Assembly: GCF_001427865.1 (NCBI RefSeq)
Contig: NZ_LMHH01000001.1
Coordinates: 744,001 to 808,000, forward strand
Source of the DNA: Altererythrobacter sp. Root672
GTDB taxonomy: Bacteria > Pseudomonadota > Alphaproteobacteria > Sphingomonadales > Sphingomonadaceae
Direction of reading: 5' to 3'
DNA length: 64,000 nt
How positions within the stretch are numbered: the stretch's first letter is position 1; each line of letters starts with the position of its first letter. Below, piece after piece: positions 37,177 through 46,338 of this stretch. The position numbers were made by a program, and so were the translations under genes. The notes beneath the pieces are model-generated. The model saw only the letters and a list, made by a program, of their open reading frames with translations. It searched no databases and was not told the origin of the DNA.

Positions 37177-38178
37177 ATGGCGCGCGTTTTGATTACCGGC
37201 GCCGCCGGATTTATCGGATCCACGTTGGCTCATCGCCTCATTCAAAGGGGCGACAGCGTTGTCGGCGTCGATAATCTGAACGATTACTATCCTGTCTCGC
37301 TGAAGGAGGATCGGATAGCGCGCTTGAACCAGTACGGGAGTGAACGCTTCCATCTGGTCCGGCAGGATTTCTCCGACACGGCGGCACTCGAAACTGCGCT
37401 CGTAAAGGACGATTTCGACAGTATCGTTCATCTCGGGGCCCAGGCGGGAGTTCGCTACTCGATCGAGAATCCGCACGCGTACGTTCAGGCTAATCTCGTC
37501 GGTCATTTGAACATGTTGGAGATCGCCCGGCACCGTGGCGTGCAGCACATGGTCTACGCCAGCTCGAGTTCGGTTTATGGCGGCAATACCAAGCTGCCCT
37601 TCGCCGTCGAAGATCGAGTGGACCATCCACTATCTTTGTACGCAGCGACGAAAAAGGCCGATGAATTGATGAGCGAGACGTATGCTCATCTCTATCGTTT
37701 ACCGCTAACGGGACTCCGCTTTTTCACGGTCTATGGGCCTTGGGGGCGCCCGGACATGATGATGTGGATCTTCACGAAGAAGATCCTCGCCGGTGAAGCG
37801 ATACCGGTTTTCAATCATGGGGAAATGTGGCGAGATTTTACCTATGTCGACGACATAGTTTCTGGCGTCGTCGCTTGTCTTGATCGAGCGCCCAAGGACG
37901 ATGCTGCCGAAAAGTCGGGCGGAAGCCATGCCCCGCACGCGTTGTACAACATCGGCAACCACCGCTCAGAGCATCTGATGAAAGTCATCGGGATTCTCGA
38001 ACAGGAATGTGGACGCGAGGCAAAGATCGAAATGCTGCCAATGCAGGATGGGGATGTGCCGCGGACTTATGCCGATATCGCGGCCCTTCAGCGGGATGTC
38101 GGCTATCAGCCGAGCACTCCGGTTGAGATTGGGATTCCGCAGTTCGTCCGTTGGTACCGCGAATACCACGGCCTCTAA
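37177..38178 (+). CDS. UDP-uronate 4-epimerase (UDP-GlcA/GlcNAcA 4-epimerase type)
   Basis: A 333-residue extended SDR with ITGAAGFIGSTLAHRL, VDNLNDYYPVSLKEDR and the GAQAGVRYSIENP signature of bacterial UDP-glucuronate 4-epimerases; the Tyr/Lys pair is in SLYAATKKADE. It begins 1 nt after the dehydrogenase stop, so the two form an operon like TviB/TviC, making the galacto uronic acid. Whether the substrate is UDP-GlcA or UDP-GlcNAcA is not fixed by sequence. Confidence 0.85.
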   Translation: MARVLITGAAGFIGSTLAHRLIQRGDSVVGVDNLNDYYPVSLKEDRIARLNQYGSERFHLVRQDFSDTAALETALVKDDFDSIVHLGAQAGVRYSIENPHAYVQANLVGHLNMLEIARHRGVQHMVYASSSSVYGGNTKLPFAVEDRVDHPLSLYAATKKADELMSETYAHLYRLPLTGLRFFTVYGPWGRPDMMMWIFTKKILAGEAIPVFNHGEMWRDFTYVDDIVSGVVACLDRAPKDDAAEKSGGSHAPHALYNIGNHRSEHLMKVIGILEQECGREAKIEMLPMQDGDVPRTYADIAALQRDVGYQPSTPVEIGIPQFVRWYREYHGL

Positions 38179-38180
38179 TT

Positions 38181-38897
38181 TCAGGGGGAAATTCGTTCCC
38201 GGTGCGAAGTCAGGAAATCCGCGGTAAGCAGTTCCCGGATGCGCTCACCCACTACTTCAGGCGCCTTCACAGTCTGCGGATCTTCGCCCGGATAGGCTCT
38301 GGCGCGCATCTGGGTTCGCGAGGCGCCAGGGTCCAGGATGGCGACGCGGGTCTCGGAGATCCGCTCCACTTCCTGAGCGTAGCAGGATAGCAGCGTGTCG
38401 AACGCCGCCTTCGTCGCGCCATAGGCACCCCAGTAGGCGCGCGGCTCGGCGCCGACACTGCTGGTGAGGCCAATTACTCGTCCCCTGCCGCTACGCTTCA
38501 GCAGGGGGTCGAAGGATGCAAGCAGGACTTGCGTCGCGAGAACGTTCAGAGTGAGCGCCTGATTGAACGCCTTCTGTTCGATTTGCGTCACTGGCGAGAG
38601 CTGCGGCAGGATCGCCGCATTTATCACCAAGATATCTAGCTTGTCCCACCTTTCGGTCACGGCCGTGGCGAGACGAGCGATGGAATCGCTTTCAGTCAGG
38701 TCCATCGGCGCGATCGTGGCTGCGCCACCGGCTTGGTGGATGGCTTCTTCGACGTCCTCCAGATCGCGTGCTTTGCGAGCTGTTATGACAACGTGCGCGC
38801 CGGCTGCGGCGAGGGCCTTGGCGGTTGCGGCGCCGATACCGCGGCTCGCGCCAGTGACGAGCGCGACGCGCCCGGCGAGCGGCTTTTCTGCGGACAT
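38181..38897 (-). CDS. SDR family oxidoreductase
   Basis: A 238-residue classical short-chain dehydrogenase: cofactor loop TGASRGIGAATAKAL, NAAILPQ, GLTSSVG, and the catalytic YGATKAAFD. The start at 38897 overlaps the purF stop (ATGA), and the upstream in-frame reading inside purF is rejected. Substrate unknown. The purF-SDR pairing is common in sphingomonads as I recall. Convergent with the epimerase, 2 nt apart. Confidence 0.87.
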   Translation of the reverse strand: MSAEKPLAGRVALVTGASRGIGAATAKALAAAGAHVVITARKARDLEDVEEAIHQAGGAATIAPMDLTESDSIARLATAVTERWDKLDILVINAAILPQLSPVTQIEQKAFNQALTLNVLATQVLLASFDPLLKRSGRGRVIGLTSSVGAEPRAYWGAYGATKAAFDTLLSCYAQEVERISETRVAILDPGASRTQMRARAYPGEDPQTVKAPEVVGERIRELLTADFLTSHRERISP

Positions 38898-40369
38898 CAG
38901 GCTACCTTGTCGACTTGCAGCGGGAGCTGGGTGTCGTCGTGATGACGTTCGGCGAGGTCGGTCAGCCGCGTGGGGTAGTCCCCGGTGAAGCAGGCATCGC
39001 AATACTGCGGTCTGTTGGCATTCCGGGCTTCGTGTCCGACCGCGCGATAGAGGCCATTGATCGACACGAACGCCAGGCTGTCGGCCTGAATGAAGTCGCA
39101 CATCGCGGCGACATCCATCCGCCCGGCAAGCAGCTTCGAGCGCTCCGGAGTGTCCACGCCGTAATAACAGCCATGCCCGGTCGGCGGGCTGGCGACGCGG
39201 AAGTGAACTTCCTTGGCGCCGGCATCGCGCATGATCTGCACGATCTTGAGCGACGTCGTGCCGCGCACGATCGAATCGTCGATCAGGACGATGCGCTTGC
39301 CTTCGACGAGCTTGCGGTTGGCGTTGTGCTTGCGCTTGACGCTCGCATGGCGCGCGCCGTCCGAGGGTTGGATGAAGGTCCGCCCGACGTAGTGCGAACG
39401 AATGATGCCGAGCTCGAACGGGATGCCCGATTGCTGCGAATAGCCGATCGCCGCCGGCACGCCGCTGTCCGGCACCGGAACTACCAAGTCGGCCTCTACG
39501 GGCGCTTCCTTGGCCAGCTCGACGCCGATTTGCTTGCGGGATTCATAGACCGAGCGGTCATTGAACACCGAATCCGGCCGGCTGAAATAGACGTGTTCAA
39601 AAATGCAGGGGCGGGCCTGGACGTCGCCGAATGGCTTGTGACTGCGGATCGTCCCATCGAAATCCACTTCGACGAACTCGCCGGGCTCGACCTGGCGGAC
39701 GAACTCCGCGCCCACGACATCGAGTGCCACTGTCTCACTGGCGAAGACCACAGCGTCACCGAGCTTGCCCATAACGAGCGGACGAATGCCGAGCGGATCG
39801 CGGCAAGCCGCCATGCCGCGCGGAGTCATCACGATCAGCGAGTAGGCCCCTTCCACCAGGCGAAGCGCATCGACCAGCTTGTCGAGCATCGACTTGAAGC
39901 GGCTCGTCGCGACGAGGTGGATGATGACCTCGGTGTCGGATGTCGACTGGAAGATCGCACCGCGCTGCACGAGATCGCGCTTGAGGTGTCCCGCGTTCGA
40001 GATGTTGCCGTTGTGCGCCACGGCAAAGCCGCCACTCGCCAGATCGGCATAGAGCGGCTGGACGTTGCGCAAGCCGGCGCCCCCGGTCGTCGAATAGCGC
40101 ACGTGCCCGCCGGCCATCATGCCGGGGAGCTCGGCAATCGATTCGCCGCTCGAGAAGTTGTCCGCCACGTGGCCGAGCCCGCGTCGAGTGAAGAACTCGG
40201 CGCCGTCAAAGCTGGTGATGCCAACGGCCTCTTGGCCGCGATGCTGCAGAGCGTGAAGGCCAAGTGCGCAAACGGCCGCCGCGTCGGTTGCACCGATCAC
40301 GCCAAAGATGCCGCATTCTTCGCGCAGCTTGTCGCCGTGCTCGTCAAGGTATGGATGGGTAAGGTTCAT
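38897..40369 (-). CDS. purF: Amidophosphoribosyltransferase
   Basis: A 490-residue PurF, the first step of de novo purine synthesis (PRPP and glutamine to phosphoribosylamine). The propeptide ends at EECGIFGVIG, with Cys as the mature N-terminal nucleophile; HRGQEAVGI, GHVRYSTTGG and the PRPP loop VLIDDSIVRGTTS follow. Late Cys residues (YCDACFTGDYP) fit the iron-sulfur type. The ATG at 40369 is chosen; a GTG three codons upstream is also possible. Confidence 0.95.
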   Translation of the reverse strand: MNLTHPYLDEHGDKLREECGIFGVIGATDAAAVCALGLHALQHRGQEAVGITSFDGAEFFTRRGLGHVADNFSSGESIAELPGMMAGGHVRYSTTGGAGLRNVQPLYADLASGGFAVAHNGNISNAGHLKRDLVQRGAIFQSTSDTEVIIHLVATSRFKSMLDKLVDALRLVEGAYSLIVMTPRGMAACRDPLGIRPLVMGKLGDAVVFASETVALDVVGAEFVRQVEPGEFVEVDFDGTIRSHKPFGDVQARPCIFEHVYFSRPDSVFNDRSVYESRKQIGVELAKEAPVEADLVVPVPDSGVPAAIGYSQQSGIPFELGIIRSHYVGRTFIQPSDGARHASVKRKHNANRKLVEGKRIVLIDDSIVRGTTSLKIVQIMRDAGAKEVHFRVASPPTGHGCYYGVDTPERSKLLAGRMDVAAMCDFIQADSLAFVSINGLYRAVGHEARNANRPQYCDACFTGDYPTRLTDLAERHHDDTQLPLQVDKVA

Positions 40370-40753
40370 GTATCCCACAAAGGGTCGTCAACCGCGGGGT
40401 TCCCAATGGCGACGTCGCGGCTCGATTACAAGTCGTTTGGCCACTTTGCTCCCCTAATATGAAGCGTCGGCGGGAAACCGACGGGATCTTCCCGGCGAAG
40501 TTGGTCGACGCGCGCCTTGATGGACCCCTGCAGGAGCAACGCCACCTTCCCAACTCCCAGGCGCGGCTGATCGATTCGCTCGCTCATCGAGCCCTTCGGA
40601 GCGGGACGTATGACGGGTGCCGGTACCTGGTCGTGACCTCGTCACAGCACCTGAAGGGCGTCCCAGCTTCATGGCCCGCCAGCGCTAGGCACCGATTTGA
40701 CTCCCCCAGGCCCGTCGTCAATCGGGTCAAATCAGAATCAGACGGAGGGTTTA
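40370..40753. other. Intergenic region between purF and adhesin copy 2
   Basis: About 380 bp of divergent leader sequence. Short open frames here have no protein-like features. The only structure I see is an 8-bp inverted repeat (see separate entry) close to the adhesin ribosome site. No cvpA-like gene is present upstream of purF. Confidence 0.5.
40694..40733 (+). promoter_or_regulatory. Inverted repeat in the adhesin 2 leader
   Basis: GATTTGAC at 40694-40701 is matched by GTCAAATC at 40726-40733, a perfect 8-bp inverted repeat with a 24-nt spacer, ending 10 nt before the GGAGGG ribosome site of the adhesin gene. It could be an operator or a 5' hairpin. Nothing similar was found before adhesin copy 1. 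Confidence 0.4.
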
Positions 40754-42547
40754 ATGAGGAATATCAGGGTCGCAGCTGTGTTCTTGCTTGCTGGATCGGG
40801 GCCGCTCGCGGCCGAAACCACCACCGCGCCTGTCGAAGAGCTCGTTATCGGCAACACCGATACACAGGGTATCGCTACCAACCTTGACGGGTCGCCGGTT
40901 CCGGCCGACATCGGACAAATCTACATCGGCAACACGACACAGAGCGCCGACGCCATCACCATCGATAGCGGGGCGAACTTTCCGCCAGGAGTCGCCTTCC
41001 GCAGATATCTGGGCGATTCGACCGCTCCGACAGTTGTGATGCCCGGCACTCAGCTCGGGTATCTTGATTTCCGGGGATATTCTGGAAACCAGTTCTGGAA
41101 TGCCGCCTCGCTCGACGTTGTCGTTGATGGCGCAATCCCCTTCAGCGACGGATCACTGCCCCCGACAAAAATGCGCTTCGCGGTTTCTGACGGTAGCCGA
41201 GTGTATAGCGCGATGGAACTCACAGCCGATGGCCGGCTTGAGATCGGGGCCAACAACGGCTCGACGTACACCGGACCCGGTCTGCTCGGCAGCCCAAACC
41301 TTTACGTCAACGCCGACGACAACAAGTGGGGCGCGATCTTCTCGGCGAGTTCCACGTCGGGCGCGAGCTACGCGATGCGGGTCCACACTGGTGGCGAAAC
41401 GGTCGACGACTACCTGATCGGTGCCTCATCGGGCGTGGGCACCGGCTCGTTCAAGTTCTCCGTCCGGGGGAACGGCGACACTTACGTCGGCGGCAAACTT
41501 TACGTCGGCACGACTGACATTGGCGCGAAGATCATCAGCATGGATGCCGATATCGCGACGATTTATTCGATGCTCGGCACCTCGGCCGGATCTGGCGCCA
41601 TTGCATTTGGCGTAGGCTCGCAAGCGACCAGCCCCAATTCAACCGTCATAGGAAACAACGCAACGTCCACTGGGGCTAACGCCATTGCGATCGGCAGCGG
41701 AGCGCGCGGCAACGGTGTCTCAGCGATCTCGGTCGGGGACGCGACGGTGGCGTCGGGGGCGGGCGCCATTGCGGTCGGGTCCAGTAGCGTCGCGACGACG
41801 CAGTCCGCAGTCGCGGTGGGCTTCAAGGCCAACGCCCTTCGGACAAACAGCCTGGCGTTAGGCTCAGGCGCGTTGGCCGAGGGCGAGTCCGCTACGGTCA
41901 TTGGCTATAATGCCGTCGCGACAGCCGCGAACGCGACGGCGATCGGCACGAACTCCCGAGCCTTGCATGCGGGTTCGACGGCAGTGGGCGCCGGTGCAGT
42001 GACGACTGCAGCGAACCAGGTAGCTCTTGGCGGTGCAGGCACAGCCGTGAAGGTTGGGGATATTGCAGCTTCTACCGCGGCCCAGGTAGGGCCGGTCGAT
42101 GTTGTCACGGTCGACAAGAACGGCACGCTCGGCCGCCAGCAAGTGGTGACCACCGCGCAACTTGAGATGGCCACCGCGACCATGATGCAGGCCGTAAGCT
42201 CGGGCCATATCGGCGCTGTCGCTGTGTCCGACGTCCAGTTCAGCGAGTTGCAGGGCCGGGTCGAAGGGATCGAGGGGCAGGTTAGCAAGCTCTTCGATCT
42301 TGCTGCGTTGCAGTCGAAAGAAACAAAGCGCGGCATCGCGGCGGTCACTGCGCTCGCGCAGCCGCATTTCCCGAGCGAAGCGGGTAAGACCAGCTATGCG
42401 TCGAATATCGGCTACTACCGCGGCGAGGTGGGTGTTTCCGCCGGCGCCATGCATCGGTTCGAGGGCGACTTCGGCGTGCTGGCCGGGATCTCGTATTCTG
42501 GCGGCAAGAACACCGCGGCCCGAGTTGGCGTGGCGGGCGAGTTCTGA
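40754..42547 (+). CDS. YadA-like trimeric autotransporter adhesin, copy 2
   Basis: A 597-residue secreted protein paralogous end to end with the gene at 2382-4151. The start at 40754 follows GGAGGG and opens the signal peptide (MRNIRVAAVFLLAGSGPLAA). Domains are the same: a beta-rich N-terminal region (DIGQIYIGNTTQSADAITI), a run of YadA head repeats with AIG/AVG every ~14 residues (residues ~290-430), a stalk (ELQGRVEGIEGQVSKLFDL) and a membrane anchor ending in Phe. The conserved TSYASNIGYYRG segment before the anchor is shared by both copies. A longer in-frame start upstream is rejected. Confidence 0.86.
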   Translation: MRNIRVAAVFLLAGSGPLAAETTTAPVEELVIGNTDTQGIATNLDGSPVPADIGQIYIGNTTQSADAITIDSGANFPPGVAFRRYLGDSTAPTVVMPGTQLGYLDFRGYSGNQFWNAASLDVVVDGAIPFSDGSLPPTKMRFAVSDGSRVYSAMELTADGRLEIGANNGSTYTGPGLLGSPNLYVNADDNKWGAIFSASSTSGASYAMRVHTGGETVDDYLIGASSGVGTGSFKFSVRGNGDTYVGGKLYVGTTDIGAKIISMDADIATIYSMLGTSAGSGAIAFGVGSQATSPNSTVIGNNATSTGANAIAIGSGARGNGVSAISVGDATVASGAGAIAVGSSSVATTQSAVAVGFKANALRTNSLALGSGALAEGESATVIGYNAVATAANATAIGTNSRALHAGSTAVGAGAVTTAANQVALGGAGTAVKVGDIAASTAAQVGPVDVVTVDKNGTLGRQQVVTTAQLEMATATMMQAVSSGHIGAVAVSDVQFSELQGRVEGIEGQVSKLFDLAALQSKETKRGIAAVTALAQPHFPSEAGKTSYASNIGYYRGEVGVSAGAMHRFEGDFGVLAGISYSGGKNTAARVGVAGEF

Positions 42548-42798
42548 TTTGAGCGATCGGCGTGCGGGCAATCAGCTCGCGCGCCGGGAGCAACTAGGCG
42601 GCGTGCTGGCGCCCAGCCTACCGGAAAAGCTCGACGCCCCGCCTCGACGCCCCATGTAGGTAGTTCCTGAGGTGGGGCGCGAAATCCCCTTTGGCTTTTG
42701 GGCCTCGACGAGCCAGCCAGGCACTGTGCCGGAAGACCAAACCGGGGCGTAAGCCCCGCCTGACCTGGCGAAAGGTGGCTGATACTCAAAGCGTAAAA

Positions 42799-42875
42799 TG
42801 GTCGGGGAGAGAGGATTCGAACCTCCGGCCCCTGCCTCCCGAAGACAGTGCTCTACCAGGCTGAGCTACTCCCCG
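42799..42875 (-). tRNA. tRNA-Pro (anticodon CGG)
   Basis: A 77-nt cloverleaf on the minus strand. The acceptor arms CGGGGAG and CTCCCCG pair fully, the T-arm GGTTCGAATCC is present, CCA is encoded, and the anticodon loop TTCGGGA gives CGG. Confidence 0.95.
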
Positions 42876-42977
42876 ACCGGCGCTCCGGATCGAAACCCGG
42901 GGCGAGGCAGAGGCGGCCCTATAGGCAGGAGGTCTCGGGCTGGCAAGCGGGCATTTCGGGTGGTAGCGAATGAAGTG

Positions 42978-43922
42978 ATGAACACCATGGCTCCTCCCGA
43001 AAACCGCCATTGGGAATGGCAATATCTCGATCTCATGCGGCGTATCTGGGAACGAGGAGACGAACGGATCGACCGTACGGGAATCGGTACGCGTTCGATC
43101 TTCGGGCCGCAGTTGCGCTTCGATCTAAGCGGTGGCCATGTTCCGCTGCTGACCACGAAGCGAGTCTTCTGGAAGGCCGCCGCGCGCGAAATGCTGTGGT
43201 TCCTTACCGGGGAGACCAACATTCGCCCGCTGCTTCAGCAGGGCGTGACCATCTGGAGTGACTGGCCGCTCGCAAAATACCGCAAGGCGACCGGCACGGA
43301 CATCTCGCAGGAAGCGTTCGAGGCGCGAATCGTCGAAGACGAGGGCTTCGCTGCAATTTGGGGCGACCTAGGCCCGGTCTACGGCAAGCAATGGGTCGAC
43401 TGGCCGACATTTGAACCGGCGGGTGAGGGGCTCTATCGCTCGGGACCGGGAATCAACCAAGTCGCGCAATTGATCGAAGGCCTGAAGAACAATCCTGGCG
43501 GCCGGCGCCACATCGTCGAGGGTTGGAACGTCGCTGAGCTCGATCGGATGGCCCTGCCGCCGTGCCACAAGACCTACCAGTTCCATGTCTCGGGCGATCG
43601 GCTCAACTGCCAGCTTTACCAGCGCAGCTGCGACGTGGCGCTGGGCCTGCCGTTCAACCTGTTCGGGGCCGCGCTGCTGACGCGCATGGTCGCTGCCCAA
43701 GCTGGTTTTGAACCGGGCGAGCTGATCTGGACCGGTGGCGACACGCACCTCTATCTCAATCACGAGGAACTGGTGACCGAGCAATTGGTACGGATTCCAG
43801 AAGGGCAGCCTCGGCTGGTCATCGCTCGCAAACCGGATTCGATCTTCGATTACCGGTTCGAGGATTTTGAGGTTGTCGACTACGCGCCGCAAGGACGACT
43901 GAGCGCCCCCGTAGCCGTCTGA
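42978..43922 (+). CDS. thyA: Thymidylate synthase
   Basis: A 314-residue ThyA converting dUMP to dTMP with methylenetetrahydrofolate. Signatures: RTGIGTRSIFG, DLGPVYGKQW, the nucleophile Cys in LPPCHKTYQF, the dUMP-binding QLYQRSCDVALGLPFN and GDTHLYLNH. It is longer than the E. coli enzyme because of an insert (YRKATGTDIS region) between the N-terminal and active-site parts, seen in many ThyA proteins. The start at 42978 avoids reading through the tRNA-Pro gene; an ATG three codons on is also possible. Confidence 0.95.
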   Translation: MNTMAPPENRHWEWQYLDLMRRIWERGDERIDRTGIGTRSIFGPQLRFDLSGGHVPLLTTKRVFWKAAAREMLWFLTGETNIRPLLQQGVTIWSDWPLAKYRKATGTDISQEAFEARIVEDEGFAAIWGDLGPVYGKQWVDWPTFEPAGEGLYRSGPGINQVAQLIEGLKNNPGGRRHIVEGWNVAELDRMALPPCHKTYQFHVSGDRLNCQLYQRSCDVALGLPFNLFGAALLTRMVAAQAGFEPGELIWTGGDTHLYLNHEELVTEQLVRIPEGQPRLVIARKPDSIFDYRFEDFEVVDYAPQGRLSAPVAV

Positions 43923-44003
43923 TGCACCGTTGACCGATCGAGCGCGGAATAATAAAGTGTCTCTGTAGTGGAATAAAGTTACGCGACGTCACCGGAGGTG
44001 AGG

Positions 44004-45284
44004 ATGGTTAGGAAGAGGGCAGATGCCGGAGCCAACCGCCCCCGCTTGTCGCTGCACGTGCCTGAGCCGAAATTCCGACCGGGCGACGCGGTAAACTATT
44101 CCCATCTCACGATTCCCGAAGCCGGCGCGCAGCCGCGTCCTGACGAGACCGGACCGGCGTCGGACACTTACGCACTTTGCAACGACATGATCCGCGTGCT
44201 GGGGAGCGACAATAAGGCCCACGGTCCGTGGGATCCGCGCCTCTCGCCCGACGCAGTGCGGCAGATTCTCCGCGACATGGCGCTGGTGCGGACGTTCGAC
44301 AATCGGATGTACCGCGCCCAGCGGCAGGGCAAGACCAGCTTCTATCTCAAGTGCACGGGTGAGGAGGCGACGTCGGTCGCGGCCACTCGCGCGCTCGACT
44401 ACGAAGACATGATCTTTCCCTCGTATCGCCAGCAAGGCTGCCTGATCGCCCGCGACTATCCGATCCTGGAGATGGTCAACCAGATCTACTCCAACCGCGC
44501 CGACCGGTTGAAAGGGCGGCAGCTGCCGATTCTCTATTCGGCGCGTTCGGCGAACTTCTTCACCATCTCGGGCAATCTCGCGACCCAGCTTCCGCAAGCG
44601 ACCGGCTTTGCCATGGCCAGTGCGATCAAGGGCGACAGCAAGATCGCGGCCGGCTGGGTGGGGGAGGGCTCCACGGCCGAAGGGGACTTCCATTCCGCGC
44701 TGACTTTCGCCGCGGTCTACAATGCGCCGGTGATCTTCAATGTGATCAACAACCAGTGGGCGATCTCGAGCTTCTCGGGCATCGCCGGGGCCGAGCGCGC
44801 GACCTTTGCGGCACGGGCCATCGGCTATGGCATCGCCGGCCTTCGAGTGGACGGAAATGACGCCTTGGCGGTCTACGCAGCCGAGCGTTGGGCCGCCGAC
44901 CGGGCCCGATCGAACGCCGGTCCGACACTGATCGAGTTCTTCACCTATCGCGGGGAGGGGCATTCGACCTCCGACGATCCCAATGTCTACCGCAGCGCGC
45001 ACGAGCGTGAGCAATGGCCGCTTGGCGATCCCATCGAGCGATTGAAGGCTCACCTCATTGCCATTGGCGAGTGGTCGGACGAACAGAACGACGCGCTTGA
45101 GCGCGAGCTCGACGAGGAGGTCAAGGTAGCCCAGCGCGAGGCCGAGAAGAACGGCATCCTCGGCCACGGCCTCCACCATCCGTTCCACACCATGTTCGAG
45201 GACGTGTTCGAGGAACTGCCCTGGCATCTCGAAGAGCAGGCCGAACAGGCGATCAAGGAAAGGCAGATCAAATGGCCCGACTGA
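44004..45284 (+). CDS. bkdA1: Branched-chain 2-oxoacid dehydrogenase E1 alpha
   Basis: A 426-residue thiamin-diphosphate dehydrogenase alpha subunit. The start has GGAGG 5 nt upstream. Markers: KTSFYLKCTGEEATSVA, MIFPSYRQQGCLIAR and the TPP motif GEGSTAEGDFHSALTF ending in NNQWAIS. The length and YRQQG region favour branched-chain 2-oxoacid over pyruvate dehydrogenase. It overlaps the E1 beta start by 13 nt; E2 follows. No E3 is in the window. Confidence 0.88.
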   Translation: MVRKRADAGANRPRLSLHVPEPKFRPGDAVNYSHLTIPEAGAQPRPDETGPASDTYALCNDMIRVLGSDNKAHGPWDPRLSPDAVRQILRDMALVRTFDNRMYRAQRQGKTSFYLKCTGEEATSVAATRALDYEDMIFPSYRQQGCLIARDYPILEMVNQIYSNRADRLKGRQLPILYSARSANFFTISGNLATQLPQATGFAMASAIKGDSKIAAGWVGEGSTAEGDFHSALTFAAVYNAPVIFNVINNQWAISSFSGIAGAERATFAARAIGYGIAGLRVDGNDALAVYAAERWAADRARSNAGPTLIEFFTYRGEGHSTSDDPNVYRSAHEREQWPLGDPIERLKAHLIAIGEWSDEQNDALERELDEEVKVAQREAEKNGILGHGLHHPFHTMFEDVFEELPWHLEEQAEQAIKERQIKWPD

Positions 45285-46336
45285 CCGTCCACGACGAACC
45301 TGTCACCTTGTCCGAGGCCCCCGCCCGCAGCCTGACCATGATCGAGGCGATCAACGACGCGCTCGACACCATGCTCGAGCGCGATCCCGACGTGATCCTG
45401 ATGGGCGAGGACATCGGTTACTTCGGCGGCGTGTTCCGTTGCACCGCGGGCCTGCAGGAGAAGTACGGGCACACGCGGGTGTTCGATACGCCGATCAGCG
45501 AATGCGGCATTATCGGCGTGGCGGTAGGGATGGGGGCCTATGGCTTGCGGCCGGTGCCGGAGATCCAGTTCGCCGACTACATCTATCCGGGCCTCGACCA
45601 GTTGATCAGCGAAGCCGCCCGGCTGCGCTATCGTTCGGCCGGTGAGTTCATTGCTCCCCTGACTGTGCGCAGCCCCTTTGGCGGCGGTATCTTCGGGGGG
45701 CAGACGCATAGCCAGAGCCCGGAGGCGCTGTTCACGCACGTCGCAGGGCTCAAGACAGTGGTGCCGAGCACGCCGCACGACGCCAAGGGTCTGCTGATTG
45801 CGGCGATCGAGGATAACGACCCGGTCGTCTTCTTCGAGCCCAAGCGGATCTACAACGGTCCCTTCGATGGCTACTACGACCGTCCGACGCGGCCGTGGAA
45901 GGATCATCCGGACGCGCGGGTGCCCGAAGGCTATTACTCGATCCCGCTCGGCAAGGCCCGGATCGTACGCGAAGGTTCGGCGCTGACGGTGCTGGCTTAT
46001 GGCACGATGGTTCACGTGGCTGAGGGGGTCTGCCGCGAGAAGGGCGTCGATGCCGAAATCATCGACTTGCGGACCCTGGTTCCGCTCGACATCGAGGCTG
46101 TGGAAAACTCAGTGGAAAAGACCGGCAAATGCCTCGTGTTGCACGAGGCCACGCGCACCTCGGGCTTCGGCGCCGAACTGGCTGCACTGGTGCAGGAGCG
46201 GTGCTTCTATCACCTCGAAGCGCCGGTCGAGCGCGTGACCGGGTTCGACACGCCGTATCCGCATAGCCTTGAGTGGGCCTACTTCCCCGGGCCGATCCGC
46301 GTGGGCGAAGCAATCGACAAGTTGTTGGAGGCGTAA
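45272..46336 (+). CDS. bkdA2: Branched-chain 2-oxoacid dehydrogenase E1 beta
   Basis: A 354-residue transketolase-like beta subunit: MIEAINDALDTMLERDPDV, LMGEDIGYFGGVF, FDTPISECGIIGVAVGMG, IQFADYIYPGLDQ, PFGGGIFGGQTHSQSPE. It pairs with the alpha subunit to decarboxylate branched-chain 2-oxoacids and acylate the E2 lipoyl group. Translationally coupled to E1 alpha by overlap and followed 2 nt later by E2. Confidence 0.9.
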   Translation: MARLTVHDEPVTLSEAPARSLTMIEAINDALDTMLERDPDVILMGEDIGYFGGVFRCTAGLQEKYGHTRVFDTPISECGIIGVAVGMGAYGLRPVPEIQFADYIYPGLDQLISEAARLRYRSAGEFIAPLTVRSPFGGGIFGGQTHSQSPEALFTHVAGLKTVVPSTPHDAKGLLIAAIEDNDPVVFFEPKRIYNGPFDGYYDRPTRPWKDHPDARVPEGYYSIPLGKARIVREGSALTVLAYGTMVHVAEGVCREKGVDAEIIDLRTLVPLDIEAVENSVEKTGKCLVLHEATRTSGFGAELAALVQERCFYHLEAPVERVTGFDTPYPHSLEWAYFPGPIRVGEAIDKLLEA

Positions 46337-46338
46337 GG

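Noticed and set aside
38915-40462. 515-codon open frame on the plus strand opposite purF
   Set aside because: Antisense shadow of a clear purF in GC-rich DNA; no protein family features.
40459-40887. 142-codon frame between purF and adhesin 2
   Set aside because: Overlaps the adhesin start and shows no protein-like pattern.
42798-42977. 60-residue N-terminal extension of thymidylate synthase
   Set aside because: It would translate the tRNA-Pro gene in reverse; the family N-terminus begins at 42978.
43989-45227. 412-codon open frame opposite E1 alpha
   Set aside because: Shadow of a well-supported TPP dehydrogenase gene; Arg/Val/Asp-rich composition typical of antisense frames.
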